From Paraphysoderma sedebokerense (Eukaryota; Blastocladiomycota; Physodermatomycetes; Physodermatales; Physodermataceae), in assembly GCA_025602915.1 (NCBI GenBank), contig JAHLJZ010000059.1, positions 1-64,000 of the forward strand: a stretch of 64,000 bases of DNA. The letters are read 5' to 3'. The notes below the pieces were generated by a model that worked only from the letters and a program-made list of their open reading frames with translations, had not been told where the DNA came from and ran no database searches. Each line of letters opens with the position of its first letter. Position 1 is the stretch's first letter. This document shows, one piece after another, positions 37,621 to 48,819 of the stretch. A program made the translations under genes and the position numbers.

Positions 37621-39151
37621 CAGAATCCGGTGATGATCTTTGGAACACAGCTCCGCCGTGATAATGCCCTGTCATATCTCGCCGAGTAACATCTCAGGGA
37701 ATAAATACAGGATTTGACAAGTTCCCTACTTCCGTAACTACTTCAATGAAGAAAACTCTGATTCTTTGATTGTGAATAATCATAAAGGTGCACATTTTTG
37801 TAGCGTATTTTGCACGGAAGGCTTTTTGAAGAATTCCTTTGTTGTACATTTTCAATAACCGATGGCGAATGCAAAACAAGAAAGCTTTTTTTGACTACTC
37901 TCTTCTCCTTTAACTTTAGTAAGCGTGTGACAATTGTGATGTATAGTTAAATGAATTATGGAGAACGCAAGGAGATAGTATGGGAATCTGGCGCAGATGT
38001 CACCGGGATGCCCTGAGGGGAGGTTGCAAACATATTCTTAGCATGAATCTAGTGCTTCATCGTTTGTGCAATAATATCATATACCTTATCAGGAAAGGGG
38101 CAACATAGTATCAATGAAGTGAGGAAAAATGTCGCGAAAAATCACTGAGAGTAGTAGAGAAACATACAGTTTGAGAGACATCAATTGTTTAAAACCAGGA
38201 TATCACTTAATCCAGTAGATGTATTGCATAACATTGCATAACACCTTTCAAACATGCTGCGTAGTCTGTTCGCTGGGGTTCTGAATTATCAAAGGTAAAG
38301 TGCACCTTGATTCATTTAAGTGTACTCTCTACGCGCACTTCACTTTATCAGTTATAACAGTTCTCATTATTGTTATGTTTGGTATCGCTATCATTCTTTT
38401 TGTTTTCAAGTGTAGCTTTTAATGTGTTTTTCATAACCACGATTTCATTAACCATTGTGTCTATAAATATGAAGCACATGAAGCCTGAAACGATTTATAA
38501 CATCAATGACATTCTTCGTCTTTTAAAAATGCGTCCGTATCTCCCAACAATCCCTCAAATATCCACCTCTACATTAATGAACATCTGATCATAATTAAAG
38601 GCGATGTTTGTGCAATGCTGATAATTTCTATAATGATAATATTAATTTTTTGATTGTGATATCAAATGTGATGATCATCTCTAATTCGAAGCATTCTACC
38701 CGGAGACATAAGGAATTATACCCTATGATGAATCAGCTCATGGCAATTTAAAATCTTTCAATTCAGTGTGAGGAACGACAACACTCGCATATTCATCTAA
38801 CAAGTCAAACATATATATTTCCATCCTAAAACTAAATGTGAAGGCACGCATTGGTGGTTGCTATATTGATAGTAGCAGGTATTAAATATCAAACTGATTG
38901 TATCGTATGGTTCACGGTAATTTTGCTTAGGACATGATGGGGTGCCCTTAAAACATATGGAATTGAAATATGGGTTATTGGGAACGAGCTTCGAAGTATA
39001 ATCGTGATTGCGTGGACCTACTTCCATAGTCATGCAATGTCATTTTAATCTGACATTCCAGGCATAATTCGTTCCAACTCGGTATTTATTAGGGGTGAAG
39101 TCGATAGGTACTACCAACGGCGAACTTGGAAAAATAGGAGTCTTGTACACT

Positions 39152-40863
39152 TTATTTCTTCCGCGTGAATATCTCAATTTCTTTCCTCACCTTCAAGCTA
39201 AATTCTACATCATTATTTTGCTGTAAACATGCCACATACTTCTCTCCAATATCATATACCACTTCGCTTGCTACACTTGTGCCCATATATTTAATCTGAT
39301 CCCAAGCTCTACCAAACCATACTGTAGAGTTATTCCTCAGCACTACCTTATCAGATTCAGGACAAGTGGTAAGAGGGAACGTTGATCTGATATACTCTAT
39401 TTCCGCTACCCTACTCAGCATTGAAACGTTTTTTGATTCAATCTTGTAGGCGAGATTGAGACACTTACTGGCGGTTCCGTAAAGAATCCAGCATTTTTGG
39501 ACTGTATCAGGCGAAATGCCATCCCAACTTGCAGAGGAAACAGACAATGAGGTTTCAAAAGGGAGTAATGAATCGGCGTATGTAATCACAACATCAGACT
39601 TGTCACAGAGTGCCTGGAAATGGCGCTGGTCGGTCTCATTGAGAATCAGGTCGAGATACGAAATCGACGTTTCAAATAGTTCAGATGAATTACAGTTGCG
39701 CCAATACTCTACAAGCTTCAAAGATATGGCAGTCTCCGCTTCGGATAAGAACACGTTTGAGAAAGCTAAATACACAGATTTCACCGGTGACATTGGTGAC
39801 TTCGACTCGCTTGTCAAACTGAGAACGGACCTCGATGCATTAGCAGAATCGAAACCTGGCTCGACAGCTTCTTTCTCCTCAATATGCTTTGCGAGTTCGA
39901 GAGCTTTATTCAAAGCCGCCTTGGCATCAGCAAAGTGGCCAATAGACCCGGATACCATACCTGCGAGAGTGTACACTTCGGCATATGTGACAAGGGTATC
40001 TACAAGCGAAGCCGGAGTGATTGGATCAATTTGGGTTGCAGTTGTGATATCCGGCACATCGGAGATGGAAGAAGACGATTCAGCCACAGGTAGATCCACG
40101 TCCATATCAAGCTGATCCCCTTGCTCTTCCGGCTCATACGCTTGAGATGTATTCACAGTTTCCAACTGCTTCAATTCAACTTCTTGCAATCGATAGAGTT
40201 CTTTCAATATCTCTCCAGACCTCCCCAACATGTTGATTACGTCTTCACGAGTGCAATTGCCACTATCTCCATTTTCAGACATAATTTCCCACAGCAGTTC
40301 ACATTTAGAGTGAAGACATTGAGCTAGGTTGTACATAGCGTCCAAAATTCCGCCCTCTAATAACTGGTGGGAACAGAGGTGATCTAATTTCGCAATTGAA
40401 GATTCGAGCAAACACAGTTTATCTGCGCTAGGGGATGAATTGTATGGGTGTGTCGCGATTATGAATTCGAGTCGAGCAATGTTATAAACGATATCATTGT
40501 CAGTAGGTCTCAATATATTTGAGTGGCAATACATCGCTTTAGATCGCTCGTACAGTTTCAGAGACCGGGGATCGTCCGAAATTCTGTCGCCTGAAAGGAC
40601 GTTACTGTTAAGTAAACATAAAACGAGCCGGCTATCAGAGAACAAAATGAACCTTTCTCTTCCAACTTTGCTGCCTCTGTTTGATGTGCAGAATTTAAGT
40701 TTGGGTCAATTTACTATGCCATGGACATTGGAACCACAACGCTGGACAGACCTTCGACTGCATCATCGAACTCTGGGGGCAGAATGTCACCGAATACGCT
40801 CGTTGGCTTTTTCGTTCCACCTTTCTTCGATGGCAATTTGAACTTTCGGTTTCTGGAGGCCAT
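39152..40863 (-). CDS. UPF0656 / fungal TPR-like protein of unknown function
   Basis: Three exons (40752-40863, 40653-40676, 39152-40590) give 524 residues. The second exon is only 24 nt and is followed by a 62-nt intron; using it joins FDDAVE to EAAKLEEKGDRISDDPRSLK and then LYERSKAMYCHSNILRPTDN. That restores the helical repeat start seen in the fungal family of S. pombe SPAC926.02. The rest is alpha-helical with TPR-like segments (AEVYTLAGMVSGSIGHFADA followed by KAALNKALELAKHIEEKEAV) and an acidic/Ser-rich linker (DMDVDLPVAESSSS). There is no signal or membrane helix. The function is unknown; TPR architecture suggests a scaffold. It is divergent from the LETM1-like gene at 178 bp. Confidence 0.8.
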
Positions 40864-41041
40864 TGATACAGATATTGCTTAATCTTGGAGATGCAAACCT
40901 TATCGTCGAATGATGAAATTTAGTGAATCCGGCGGAATTGCTTACACATGATGGTTGCTATAGTAACACGGCATTCTTTGTTTACACTGCGTCAGATTAT
41001 GCACTTTGAAGTCTACAATATATCAGACCTGCAGAGTCAAG
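40864..41041. promoter_or_regulatory. Compact bidirectional promoter UPF0656/LETM1-like
   Basis: 178 bp between divergent starts. There is no clear TATA box. An in-frame ATG at 41006 would extend the LETM1-like protein by 12 residues and shorten this region. Confidence 0.45.
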
Positions 41042-42491
41042 ATGCAGGGATTTTCGCTTCGTTTTATAAGGCGATCGTATGTTCCCAGATGCGAGCTATA
41101 TTTGCTGGGCGTAAATGTTAATTCATCCAACCTACCTCATCGGTCATTATACGTGCTGGGTACCGTGAACCGACAAGCCTCGAGATGGAATTCCGGACCT
41201 TCGGCAGGTCAAAAGTTAAAACAAAGGAGTGTCACTGATAGCCACGATGTTGGTAGATTAAACGAGACGACTAGGGTAAACCTTATCATGCGTCAATTGA
41301 TCAATTACTTGGCAGCACTTGACTAAAATTTTAATTTCAGCCGAAATTAGGCCCAGATGGAACGAACGAGAGAAAGAGTGTAGTCCAAAATGCAGTGGCA
41401 ACTGGGAAGTTAATACTTAATCAAGTAGTAAGTATATATTGATGCTGTTAAACGTCTTCATCTGTCTTCGCATGTTGTATACGCCGACTTGAACATTATT
41501 GTAATTAACTGGGTTCCCTTTTTACGGAATAGATGGTAGGATCCAAAAAGTTATTTGACGACACATACCACTCTCTTCAACTTTTTTACAACTCAATGCA
41601 AGGATATCCTATCGTGAAAGTTAAAGATATCCGACATATGGAGCGGAATAAATCCGACTTACTGAAGTTGATACCCGCTACTGTATTCGCCATAACGCCG
41701 TTCACGATATACTTTTTCCCTCTTTTAATTCGTTATGTGCCTGGATTCTTTCCAAGCCCATATTGGACCCAAGGAATGCTCGTACGTTGCTCTCACATCC
41801 ATTCATTCCGTCGATTCTGTGCTTGGGACTAAGATTCTGGGCGTTCCTAAATGATGTAGGAAAAACGAGATCAAATTCTCGCTGAAAGCCGGAAGGAGAT
41901 CACACCACTTATAAAGCAAGATATCGTCAGAATCAGAGATGCATTATCCAGTACTTCGGAGAAATCAGGTAGTTTTCATGTACGGCTCATCAATCAAACT
42001 GTTCGTAATCACTCTCCAGTTTCTCTTTTATTTCTTATTCGAATTCTAATATCATCTTTTGTTAGCTGTCACGTCCGCCCTCTTCTCTCACCTATTCCTC
42101 ATTCGTCCCTCTTCTCCCAGTTTTTCGATCTCATTTGACTATTGGTCAGCTCAGCACACAAAAATCGAAATTATATGCACGTTATTTGGGCCTTTCGCTA
42201 CCAATTTTATTTCCCCGTACAAGAATGATTCGAAAAATTTCATCCGTGCTACGTCAAGATCATTTACTTCGCACCGAAGGTTTACGAGACTTCAACGAAA
42301 CAGAATTGAGGGATTTGCTTTTCGATAGATGGTTTGATCGCTACGAGATTGAAGAGATCGAGCGTAAGAATGGCAAAGATGGCTTAATGGATTTGCTACA
42401 CAGTCACACACGATGGACGAAGGATGTCAGTGAGGTGGACGAGTATTTGGCTGTGGTCGTAGCTAGAGTATATAAATTGAGTCGGTATTGA
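41042..42491 (+). CDS. LETM1-like mitochondrial inner-membrane protein (LETMD1 type)
   Basis: LETM1-family proteins act in mitochondrial ion homeostasis and bind ribosomes through the LETM1 domain. Five exons: 41042-41275, 41341-41427, 41533-41781, 41860-41968 and 42121-42491, 349 residues. MQGFSLRFIRRSYVPRC is a plausible mitochondrial presequence. The core has DDTYHSLQLFYNSMQGYPIV, then DIRHMERNKSDLLKLIPATV followed by the hydrophobic FAITPFTIYFFPLLIRYVPG and FFPSPYWT, which are characteristic. The C-terminal ribosome-binding-like half includes QDHLLRTEGLRDFNETELRD and LLFDRWFD. There is no EF-hand or long coiled coil, so it is closer to short LETM1-domain proteins than to full LETM1. The exon 5 acceptor (CTTCTCCCAG, ending 42120) was set by frame. 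Confidence 0.82.
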
Positions 42492-43285
42492 TAATCTATT
42501 AATATCGAAGACTTGCGGTTATCGTGCAGTCGGCTGAACTCATCTATGTCCTGAGTACGACATCACACTTGAAAATAAATGTAAGGGTCTGCATTCCGGG
42601 CCCTGGATAATCTTAATGAACACAATTTCCTTGGCCCTGGAATTAGCTACCTGTCAATGGCTCAGATTTCCCTCTCCAAATTCTTCAATGCTATTGCTGA
42701 TCAGTGATCACTGGCGGCAGTCACACTGCGAGGTCACTTAGTACTACCAATTACCAAATACCAATTGACATTGTCTCTTACATTAGGTAGTGAAAGTAAT
42801 CAAAAGTAATGCCAAATTGAAATTTGCGCGAATAATCATATTTCGAGTAATTCCCCGGTAGATTATAGATAAAGATACAGCATAACTATTGACTAGATGC
42901 ATATAAGTACAGAATAAAGATAACAAAAATAAGATAACTCATAATCTTTCCTTTTATGGCAAATGCCATATCCTCCGTCGTCGTCTCCCGGTTGACACGG
43001 GTCCCTTTTTCATTTATGGCTTTGGTCACCGAGCCTGGAGTTGACTCCTTCGGCAGTAGGCTTTGGTCTCGTCATTCCACTCCCACCGACCTCAGTTTAT
43101 AGAACGTTCCATTTCGAAGTGTCTTGTATTTGCGGTAACTTTTGCCTTTGATTCTACGAAGTCATCAAGAGTGAGTGATCTCTTTGCTCGCAGTGCTCTT
43201 CCCTATACTGCAGACGTATCCTGACTTGTCCGATCTCACGATTTAATATAGAGAATTACTGCCTATTTCTTCAATTGACAAAACA
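42492..43285. other. Intergenic region upstream of the secreted Cys-rich gene
   Basis: 794 bp with no gene. A CT-rich block (about 42970-43090) and an A-rich leader just before the ATG at 43286 suggest promoter and 5' UTR. Confidence 0.45.
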
Positions 43286-44309
43286 ATGAAGTCCATTCAT
43301 TCCGTTTTAATTCTCCTCGCTGTCGCTTTCCCCATCATTTCCGCCCATGTGATTGGTGATTTCTGCAAGGAATTTAAAAACGTATGCCAGGAAGTTTGTC
43401 CCGGAAATCCTGTTGATAATGTGTGCTATTTCGCTGCGGATGAGTTTCTTGGATATAAAAAGGTACGCTGCCATTTTACAGAATTATATAGCCATTTTTT
43501 GAATCTAGGCTCTTTCATTCGGATCTGCTCATGATTATTCACTGGAACGCGAACTCCCTTGTTTTCAAACCACTAACTGCGATCATCTGATTTATAAATG
43601 GTAACAGAAATGTACCTGTGCTCCATCCAAAGATGTCACCCCATCCATCGTAAAGTCAATTCTCAATCACATCGACACTGCCAAAGAACGTGACGCCTCT
43701 TCTGATCCATCTGGGGCCTCTGGAAATCCTTCCAAGACAGTTTACTACTATCCCCGTTGCAAACCCAAGAATGTGACGGCTTTCTGCTCAGATTTCAAGA
43801 CTCTTTGCCTTGCTGCCTGCTCCGCTAAGGATCAGAAGGTGAGCAGAAACACATGCCGAAAGAGCAACAACAAAGTGGGATATAAGGTTGGCTGTAAATG
43901 CGGTGGAGACGGCCATACTCGAGAAGTGTTGTCAAACGTATTCAGCATTACAAAGCCCTGCAGTAAAAAGAAGCCAGATCAACCGGGTGGATCATCCGTC
44001 GATAACGGAAATGCTAGCTGCAAAGCTAAATTCAAAATCACATGGGACGACAAACATCGAGGATTCGGTCTCTCACTGCAAGTCTCTTCTGCCTCTTCGT
44101 CTCCTCAAAAGCCATGGTCCGTCAGATTCTCGTTCCCCAACAATTCTTACCAAATTGATAGTTCCTGGAATGTGAAATTAGAGAAAGGAGGTGGCAAATT
44201 TACTGCCACCTCTGAACCTTGGATTTCGAACAAATTCGAGAAGGCCGCAGGATTAGGTGTTGTCGGAACTCCTGCTGTTTTACCAATTATTGAGAGCGTA
44301 CAATGTTAG
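43286..44309 (+). CDS. Secreted protein: two Cys-rich modules plus CBM2-like C-terminal domain
   Basis: Two exons (43286-43462, 43608-44309) encode 292 residues. Residues 1-20 (MKSIHSVLILLAVAFPIISA) are a signal peptide. Two related cysteine modules follow: residues 26-63 begin FCKEFKNVCQEVC and end GYKKCTC, and residues 118-160 begin FCSDFKTLCLAAC and end GYKVGCKC, so the protein carries an internal duplication. After a Lys/Pro/Gly linker, residues 197-292 form a probable beta-sandwich (CKAKFKITWDD, WSVRFSFPNN, SSWNVKLEKGGGKFTATSEP, final VQC). Its spaced Trp residues and W-fFP-W-N pattern resemble cellulose/chitin-binding CBM2. The likely role is binding a polysaccharide outside the cell, such as the organism's own wall or a substrate. 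No catalytic domain is present. The CBM2 assignment is by pattern only. Confidence 0.8.
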
Positions 44310-44898
44310 AGTGGGTTTTCGCAAATCTGGCTGCGTTTATACATGGAATTCATTCAAAGTAATTATGCGTTCTGATGTCTTTCATTCTGCCCTTTCTTCC
44401 TGTTGGCCATACAATTCATGGCTGTTAAAGGAATATGTTACCTGTACAATTCACTAACCTCACATACTGCTATCATTTTTAGCTCACTGTCCTCAATTCA
44501 ACGCAATACTACAATTTTAAATAAATTGCTTCAACATATCTCATTCTCATTCCATTCAAATAGACATTGTTTATAAGTAATTAATTACAGTATAGTTCAT
44601 ATAGTTGACTAAGGGAAAATGACGAAATCTTTTAATAAAGTATGAAATCACTCATCGGATTACAAATGAACTATGATTGATTGTTGGCCATGAAACTCTT
44701 GAGCACTCAATTTAACAGTAAGCACCTTCAGTCTCCTATAAGGAACTCTTAAGCCTAAAATAGGGCATTCCGCCGCGGAGCTAATACTATTCCATGGTAA
44801 TTATTAACAACACTACAATAGCCAGCCGGTATCACTCGTATAATACTTCAATTAAAGGATATCCCTAGATCTAACCTGAATACACATAAGAAGTACTG
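44310..44898. other. Gene-free spacer between convergent genes
   Basis: This is 589 bp of AT-rich sequence between the stop codons of the secreted protein and the PhoD-like gene; it probably contains both 3' UTRs. No other feature is seen. Confidence 0.5.
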
Positions 44899-47743
44899 TT
44901 ATATTTCCAATGCTGGTACTATGGTTGAATAACCGACGGCATCTTGGCCATCCTTCTTCGGTTCCAAAAACAAAGTAATAACTAAATCATCTTCATACAG
45001 TTGATCATGAGTGTTGACTTTCTTATTCGATTCTGGCTCGTTCGCAACTCCCACTTTTCGAACTGATGTGACGGTATATTTAGTAGATTTTGGCGACGCG
45101 GTTCTATCTTTTGCATTGTTCGGCCCAGAACCTAGCGATTCAATCGACCGCAGTATACTTTGCGGGGCTTTCTCGGCGTACTGAATAACTGCAAAGTTTC
45201 GTCGACCTTACAATCGGAGTTCATGTTAAAATAAGAACGCGACCATTGAAATTTGAAACATAACAAGTACTAACCATGGATTTTTTGATGTTTCACTTTG
45301 TGCCCATTTGTACTTGTTTTGAACAGATCCAAGAAATCTTCCATTGTCGTGGCTGTTAACCGAGCAGGCTTGTGGAGGTAATGATAAGCAAGAATCAACG
45401 TTCTTGGAGGAGAAACGTTGCCAATGGCGGAGGTGATTACGTTAGGTATGAACCGAGGATCTCGTCTTAATGTAGGAGTTATTGTGCTAGGAGTAAGTGA
45501 TTTCGTCTGATTAAGTGTCAGCAAACGTTTGATACCAGAAGATTTTGGCTGCTTGTCCAAGACTTCTTTGTCAGACTTAGTTTTTCTTAAGCGCCGAAGA
45601 TAGCCAGCGTAATCTTCGTGACGGTTCGCTGGTGATAATTCGGACACATCAATTGATCGAAACAAGGCTATTCCACAACAGTGAACATCTCCACTTAATA
45701 TTGTGGATCTAACACCAAACTTCTCTGATAATTTTTCAAGCTCATTCAAGACTTCAATCTTCTCCATAGCATGATACCTACAATCCCAATGATCAATTAA
45801 GTCATCCATCAATTCCGGTTCATCGAAATCGTTCATAAAAGGTTTGGCGATTTGATGCCTTGTTCCTTTTCTGGCATTCTTTCTTGAAAAGAATTCGAAT
45901 GCTCTTTCCGCGAAGTTTAAATCTGGGAATATCATGGGAACACCAAGAATAACCAAAAGATGCTTGACCGATTTGGCTTGCTCTAATCTTTCGTAAACTG
46001 TTCTCCAAATAATATCCCATGATCCCTCCGATAGTACTTGTTGCATCGTCCGTTCCGCTCGAGTATCAACTGCAAGTACTGCCGTTTCCGGACCGAGAAA
46101 CTTAAAATCACTGAAGCTTGTGATACCGAAAAGACCGTCCGATTTTGCACGATCGACTGTAGTGTGATGTTGAAAGAGCAACCGATATTTCAAAGCTGCT
46201 CGAAACATGCACTGGAAAACAGGACTATGATGCAATGAATCCCGATAGCTTCCCCAACCATCCATTATATCATGGTCTAAGTTCAAAAGTTAGTTCCCTA
46301 TATATAGAAAACTGATTAAGCTGGATTTCGTACCGTCCCTAAAGAATAGATAAAGGATTAGCAGTTATGCTTCGATTTCAATGAAGGCCGAAAGCAAACG
46401 CATACCACTGCATCACGTATGGAATAGAGGCGTACGAATCTTGGATAAGCGACATAGTGAATTGATGAAAATATCCAAAGAAATAAAATTTCAATACTTC
46501 ATGTTTGAGGGCTTTAGTGACAGGAAAAGACTCTTTCTCCCTCCATGATTTTAATTTCAACCATTCTTTAAGAGGTTCCACCTGATCGAAGATAGCGTCC
46601 ATGTATACCTGGTCGCCTAACGCTAACTGTACGAGCGCACATCACAAAAGTCAGACATGAGCAGGAAAGACGAGGCCAACGGCGAATGATCAAACCTGAA
46701 CATGGAATGGATCTTCTCTATGTTGCTTTAATACTTGTCGCCACATTGGCTGAACATTTCGGAGTGCTTCGATAATTTCGAGTTTAACTGAGATTTAAAA
46801 AAAAAGAGGTCATGATTCATCCACATGTGATGTTGAGTACAAAGATAAACCGAACCTTCTTTATCGAAGCCATTACACGACTAAGTATATGAAGTTAGTT
46901 CATTAAAATGAAGTTAGTTCATTAAATACGACAATTCGACATATTCATAGGAAGGATGCGAACCCACGTCAATATCTTCCATTTCTGACCCACGGCAGGA
47001 ACCACAAAGTTATGAACGAAATCAGAACCGGTTTCCCTTTCACTCGTGTCAAACTCTACTCTGTACCATATTTTCCTGGGTTTATCTTTTCTCTGAGGTA
47101 CTACTATATTAAACCGGTACGCATTATATCCAAAGGTATGCATTAAATGAATTCGACAAGGGCTTCGATCGGGAGGATTGAGTGAATTAAGTATTGGAGC
47201 TGTCTGGTAGGAGTTTGAACGAATATTGCTGGATGCCGAAGTCGACGCAGTCTGAGAAGGTATATTGTGGAATTTCTTCGATAGTAGCTCATCCTCGCCC
47301 TTATCAACCGTACAAGTCCAACTCTCATCATCATCCCATAAAACCACGACAGGTTTCTCTGGATTTTTGCTGCAGGGCCTATCGGCTTTGTTGTTCTCTT
47401 GCTTCATGTTTGCCTTACCCTTCTCTCCTTCATTGGACCCTTTTCCACCGAAATTCTCACTGTTTTCTTCATCCTCCATCTCTTCATCCAACTGGTCATT
47501 GCAATTCCCGTCTACACATCCTTCACATCTTGTAAGTACAAGAACACTTCCAATCCACCATTCATCGATCGTGTCGCCAAACTGTAAGAATGGCCCAATA
47601 AAAGGCGGATTTGATATTGGACCGTGCAGCACTGGATGGTGAATGTCTTTCTCTAAGTTCTTTTTCATCCTATGAGAGCGATGTCGGGAGAACAACGTGT
47701 ATCGGGGTCCATGGAAGGGATTAAACGAGTAATTAGACAGCAT
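44899..47743 (-). CDS. PhoD-like metallophosphatase-domain protein, 804 residues, with 5-nt microexon
   Basis: Fungal PhoD-like proteins carry a PhoD/alkaline-phosphatase-type metallophosphoesterase fold; their substrates are largely unknown. Seven exons: 46964-47743, 46856-46880 (25 nt), 46696-46787, 46406-46626, 46334-46338 (5 nt), 45275-46276 and 44899-45188. The total is 2415 nt, exactly 805 codons. Spliced motifs are KILTWSCNGFDKE, DPFHVQLALGDQVYMDAIFD, PYVMQWDDHDIMDGWGSYRD and STILSGDVHCCGIALF, giving the metal-binding Asp/His set expected of the family. The first 260 residues are a beta-rich N-terminal domain with an acidic, low-complexity insert. The C-terminus includes EDDLVITLFLEPKKDG. 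Without the 5-nt exon the WDDHDIMDGWG metal site is lost and the frame breaks. No signal peptide is seen, so it is probably intracellular. Confidence 0.9.
46334..46338 (-). other. 5-nt microexon of the PhoD-like gene
   Basis: The minus-strand sequence is GGACG, preceded by TTTAG and followed by GTACGAAA. It converts TG|...|ACCATGAT into TGG GAC GAC CAT GAT (WDDHD). Flanking introns are 57 and 67 nt. Confidence 0.85.
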
Positions 47744-48819
47744 TGCTCAATTGTATGATGAAAGCCGGATCTATGGTAGAACGGAACCTAGAGTCATATA
47801 TCCGAGTTTTAAGGTTACTTAGGAAACTTTTGCCTAAATAAATTAGGCCGAGGCCGACTATGACGTCACGTAGAAAGGGTGAATGCAGTTGAGTTGCGCG
47901 GGATTTTCAATAGGGGCTTATTTGCGAACTCGCCAACGAATGCCGTAGCTTAAGTAATGAAAATAATAATGTCCAACAAGGGCGGGGAAGATTCACTTTG
48001 GCATAATATGAATTGTGTACAAATTGCGATTTCAGTTGTCAAACGAGCTAATTTTGATTTGCCAATCAACAATCAAAGGTCGCATTCAGAGATGAGATGA
48101 AATGACTTTGGCTGAAAATAGTAGTACATAAAAGTATTGTAATCTTCTTCTGAAGTTTACATGACATGACTGGCGAATTCGCATTTCTACCACATCCAGT
48201 CGGACAAGAGATTGAATGCGTTAAATAGTCGTTCTGTCTGGATCATAGCATTACAAATACAATAGATAAGCATAAGATGCGACTATATCGTATTCTACAT
48301 ACATACAGTGAACTGTTAGCTCATGCTTATATTCATTCTTAATATACAATGCATTTTCACGATAAATTATGTACTATGCGAAAAAATCTTCAATTGAAAC
48401 TGCTACAATCTAAGAAATGTAAGGCATATGTTGCATCCTCTGACTTCCGAATGTAACGCTATAATTCATCCCAAGGTCGCACTGATTAAGCATGAACGAC
48501 AATTCCGATGCCGTATCTTCGTCTTCAGTGGTACATACGACAGCACTATTCAAGATAATGGGCGCAAGGTAAAACAGTTGAAGAAAGAAAGCAAACGAAA
48601 AGGATGATCACAACGGGATGAATGGGAAGCATGATGTGGTCAGATAGAGCAGAATGGGAAAAGGACGAGCATAAGGGCAGGCAGAATTTACAAAAAGCGG
48701 AAAGAGAATTCACAAAACATTATTTAAATAAGCTCCAACAGACTATCTAAGCAACATCTAACAGATTAGTCGTAAACATTCAACTAATACTACTGAATAC
48801 GATAACCTAGCAAAAATAA
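47744..48819. other. Gene-free region between two minus-strand genes
   Basis: 1.08 kb, AT-rich, with only short ORFs. It must contain the PhoD-like promoter and the 3' end of the next minus-strand gene. No repeat or RNA gene is recognised. Confidence 0.45.

Larger units (their letters stand above)
34554..39151. other. Gene-poor 4.6 kb region
   Basis: This is the longest stretch without a convincing gene. It is AT-rich with interspersed GC-richer islands (about 34910-35000, 35090-35150, 37220-37690, 37990-38030). These islands carry variants of a GGGAYATCC / GGATRTCCC motif. Small ORFs (35478-35762, 36497-36691, 36960-37223, 38370-38588) show hydrophobic or charged character but no recognisable domain or spliced extension. 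The region may be degenerate intergenic sequence, a decayed repeat, or the site of an unrecognised non-coding locus. Confidence 0.5.

Noticed and set aside
34554-39151. Possibility of a degraded transposable element or virus-derived element in the gene-poor stretch
   Set aside because: No reverse transcriptase, integrase, transposase or terminal repeat pattern could be recognised; only short motif repeats were seen.
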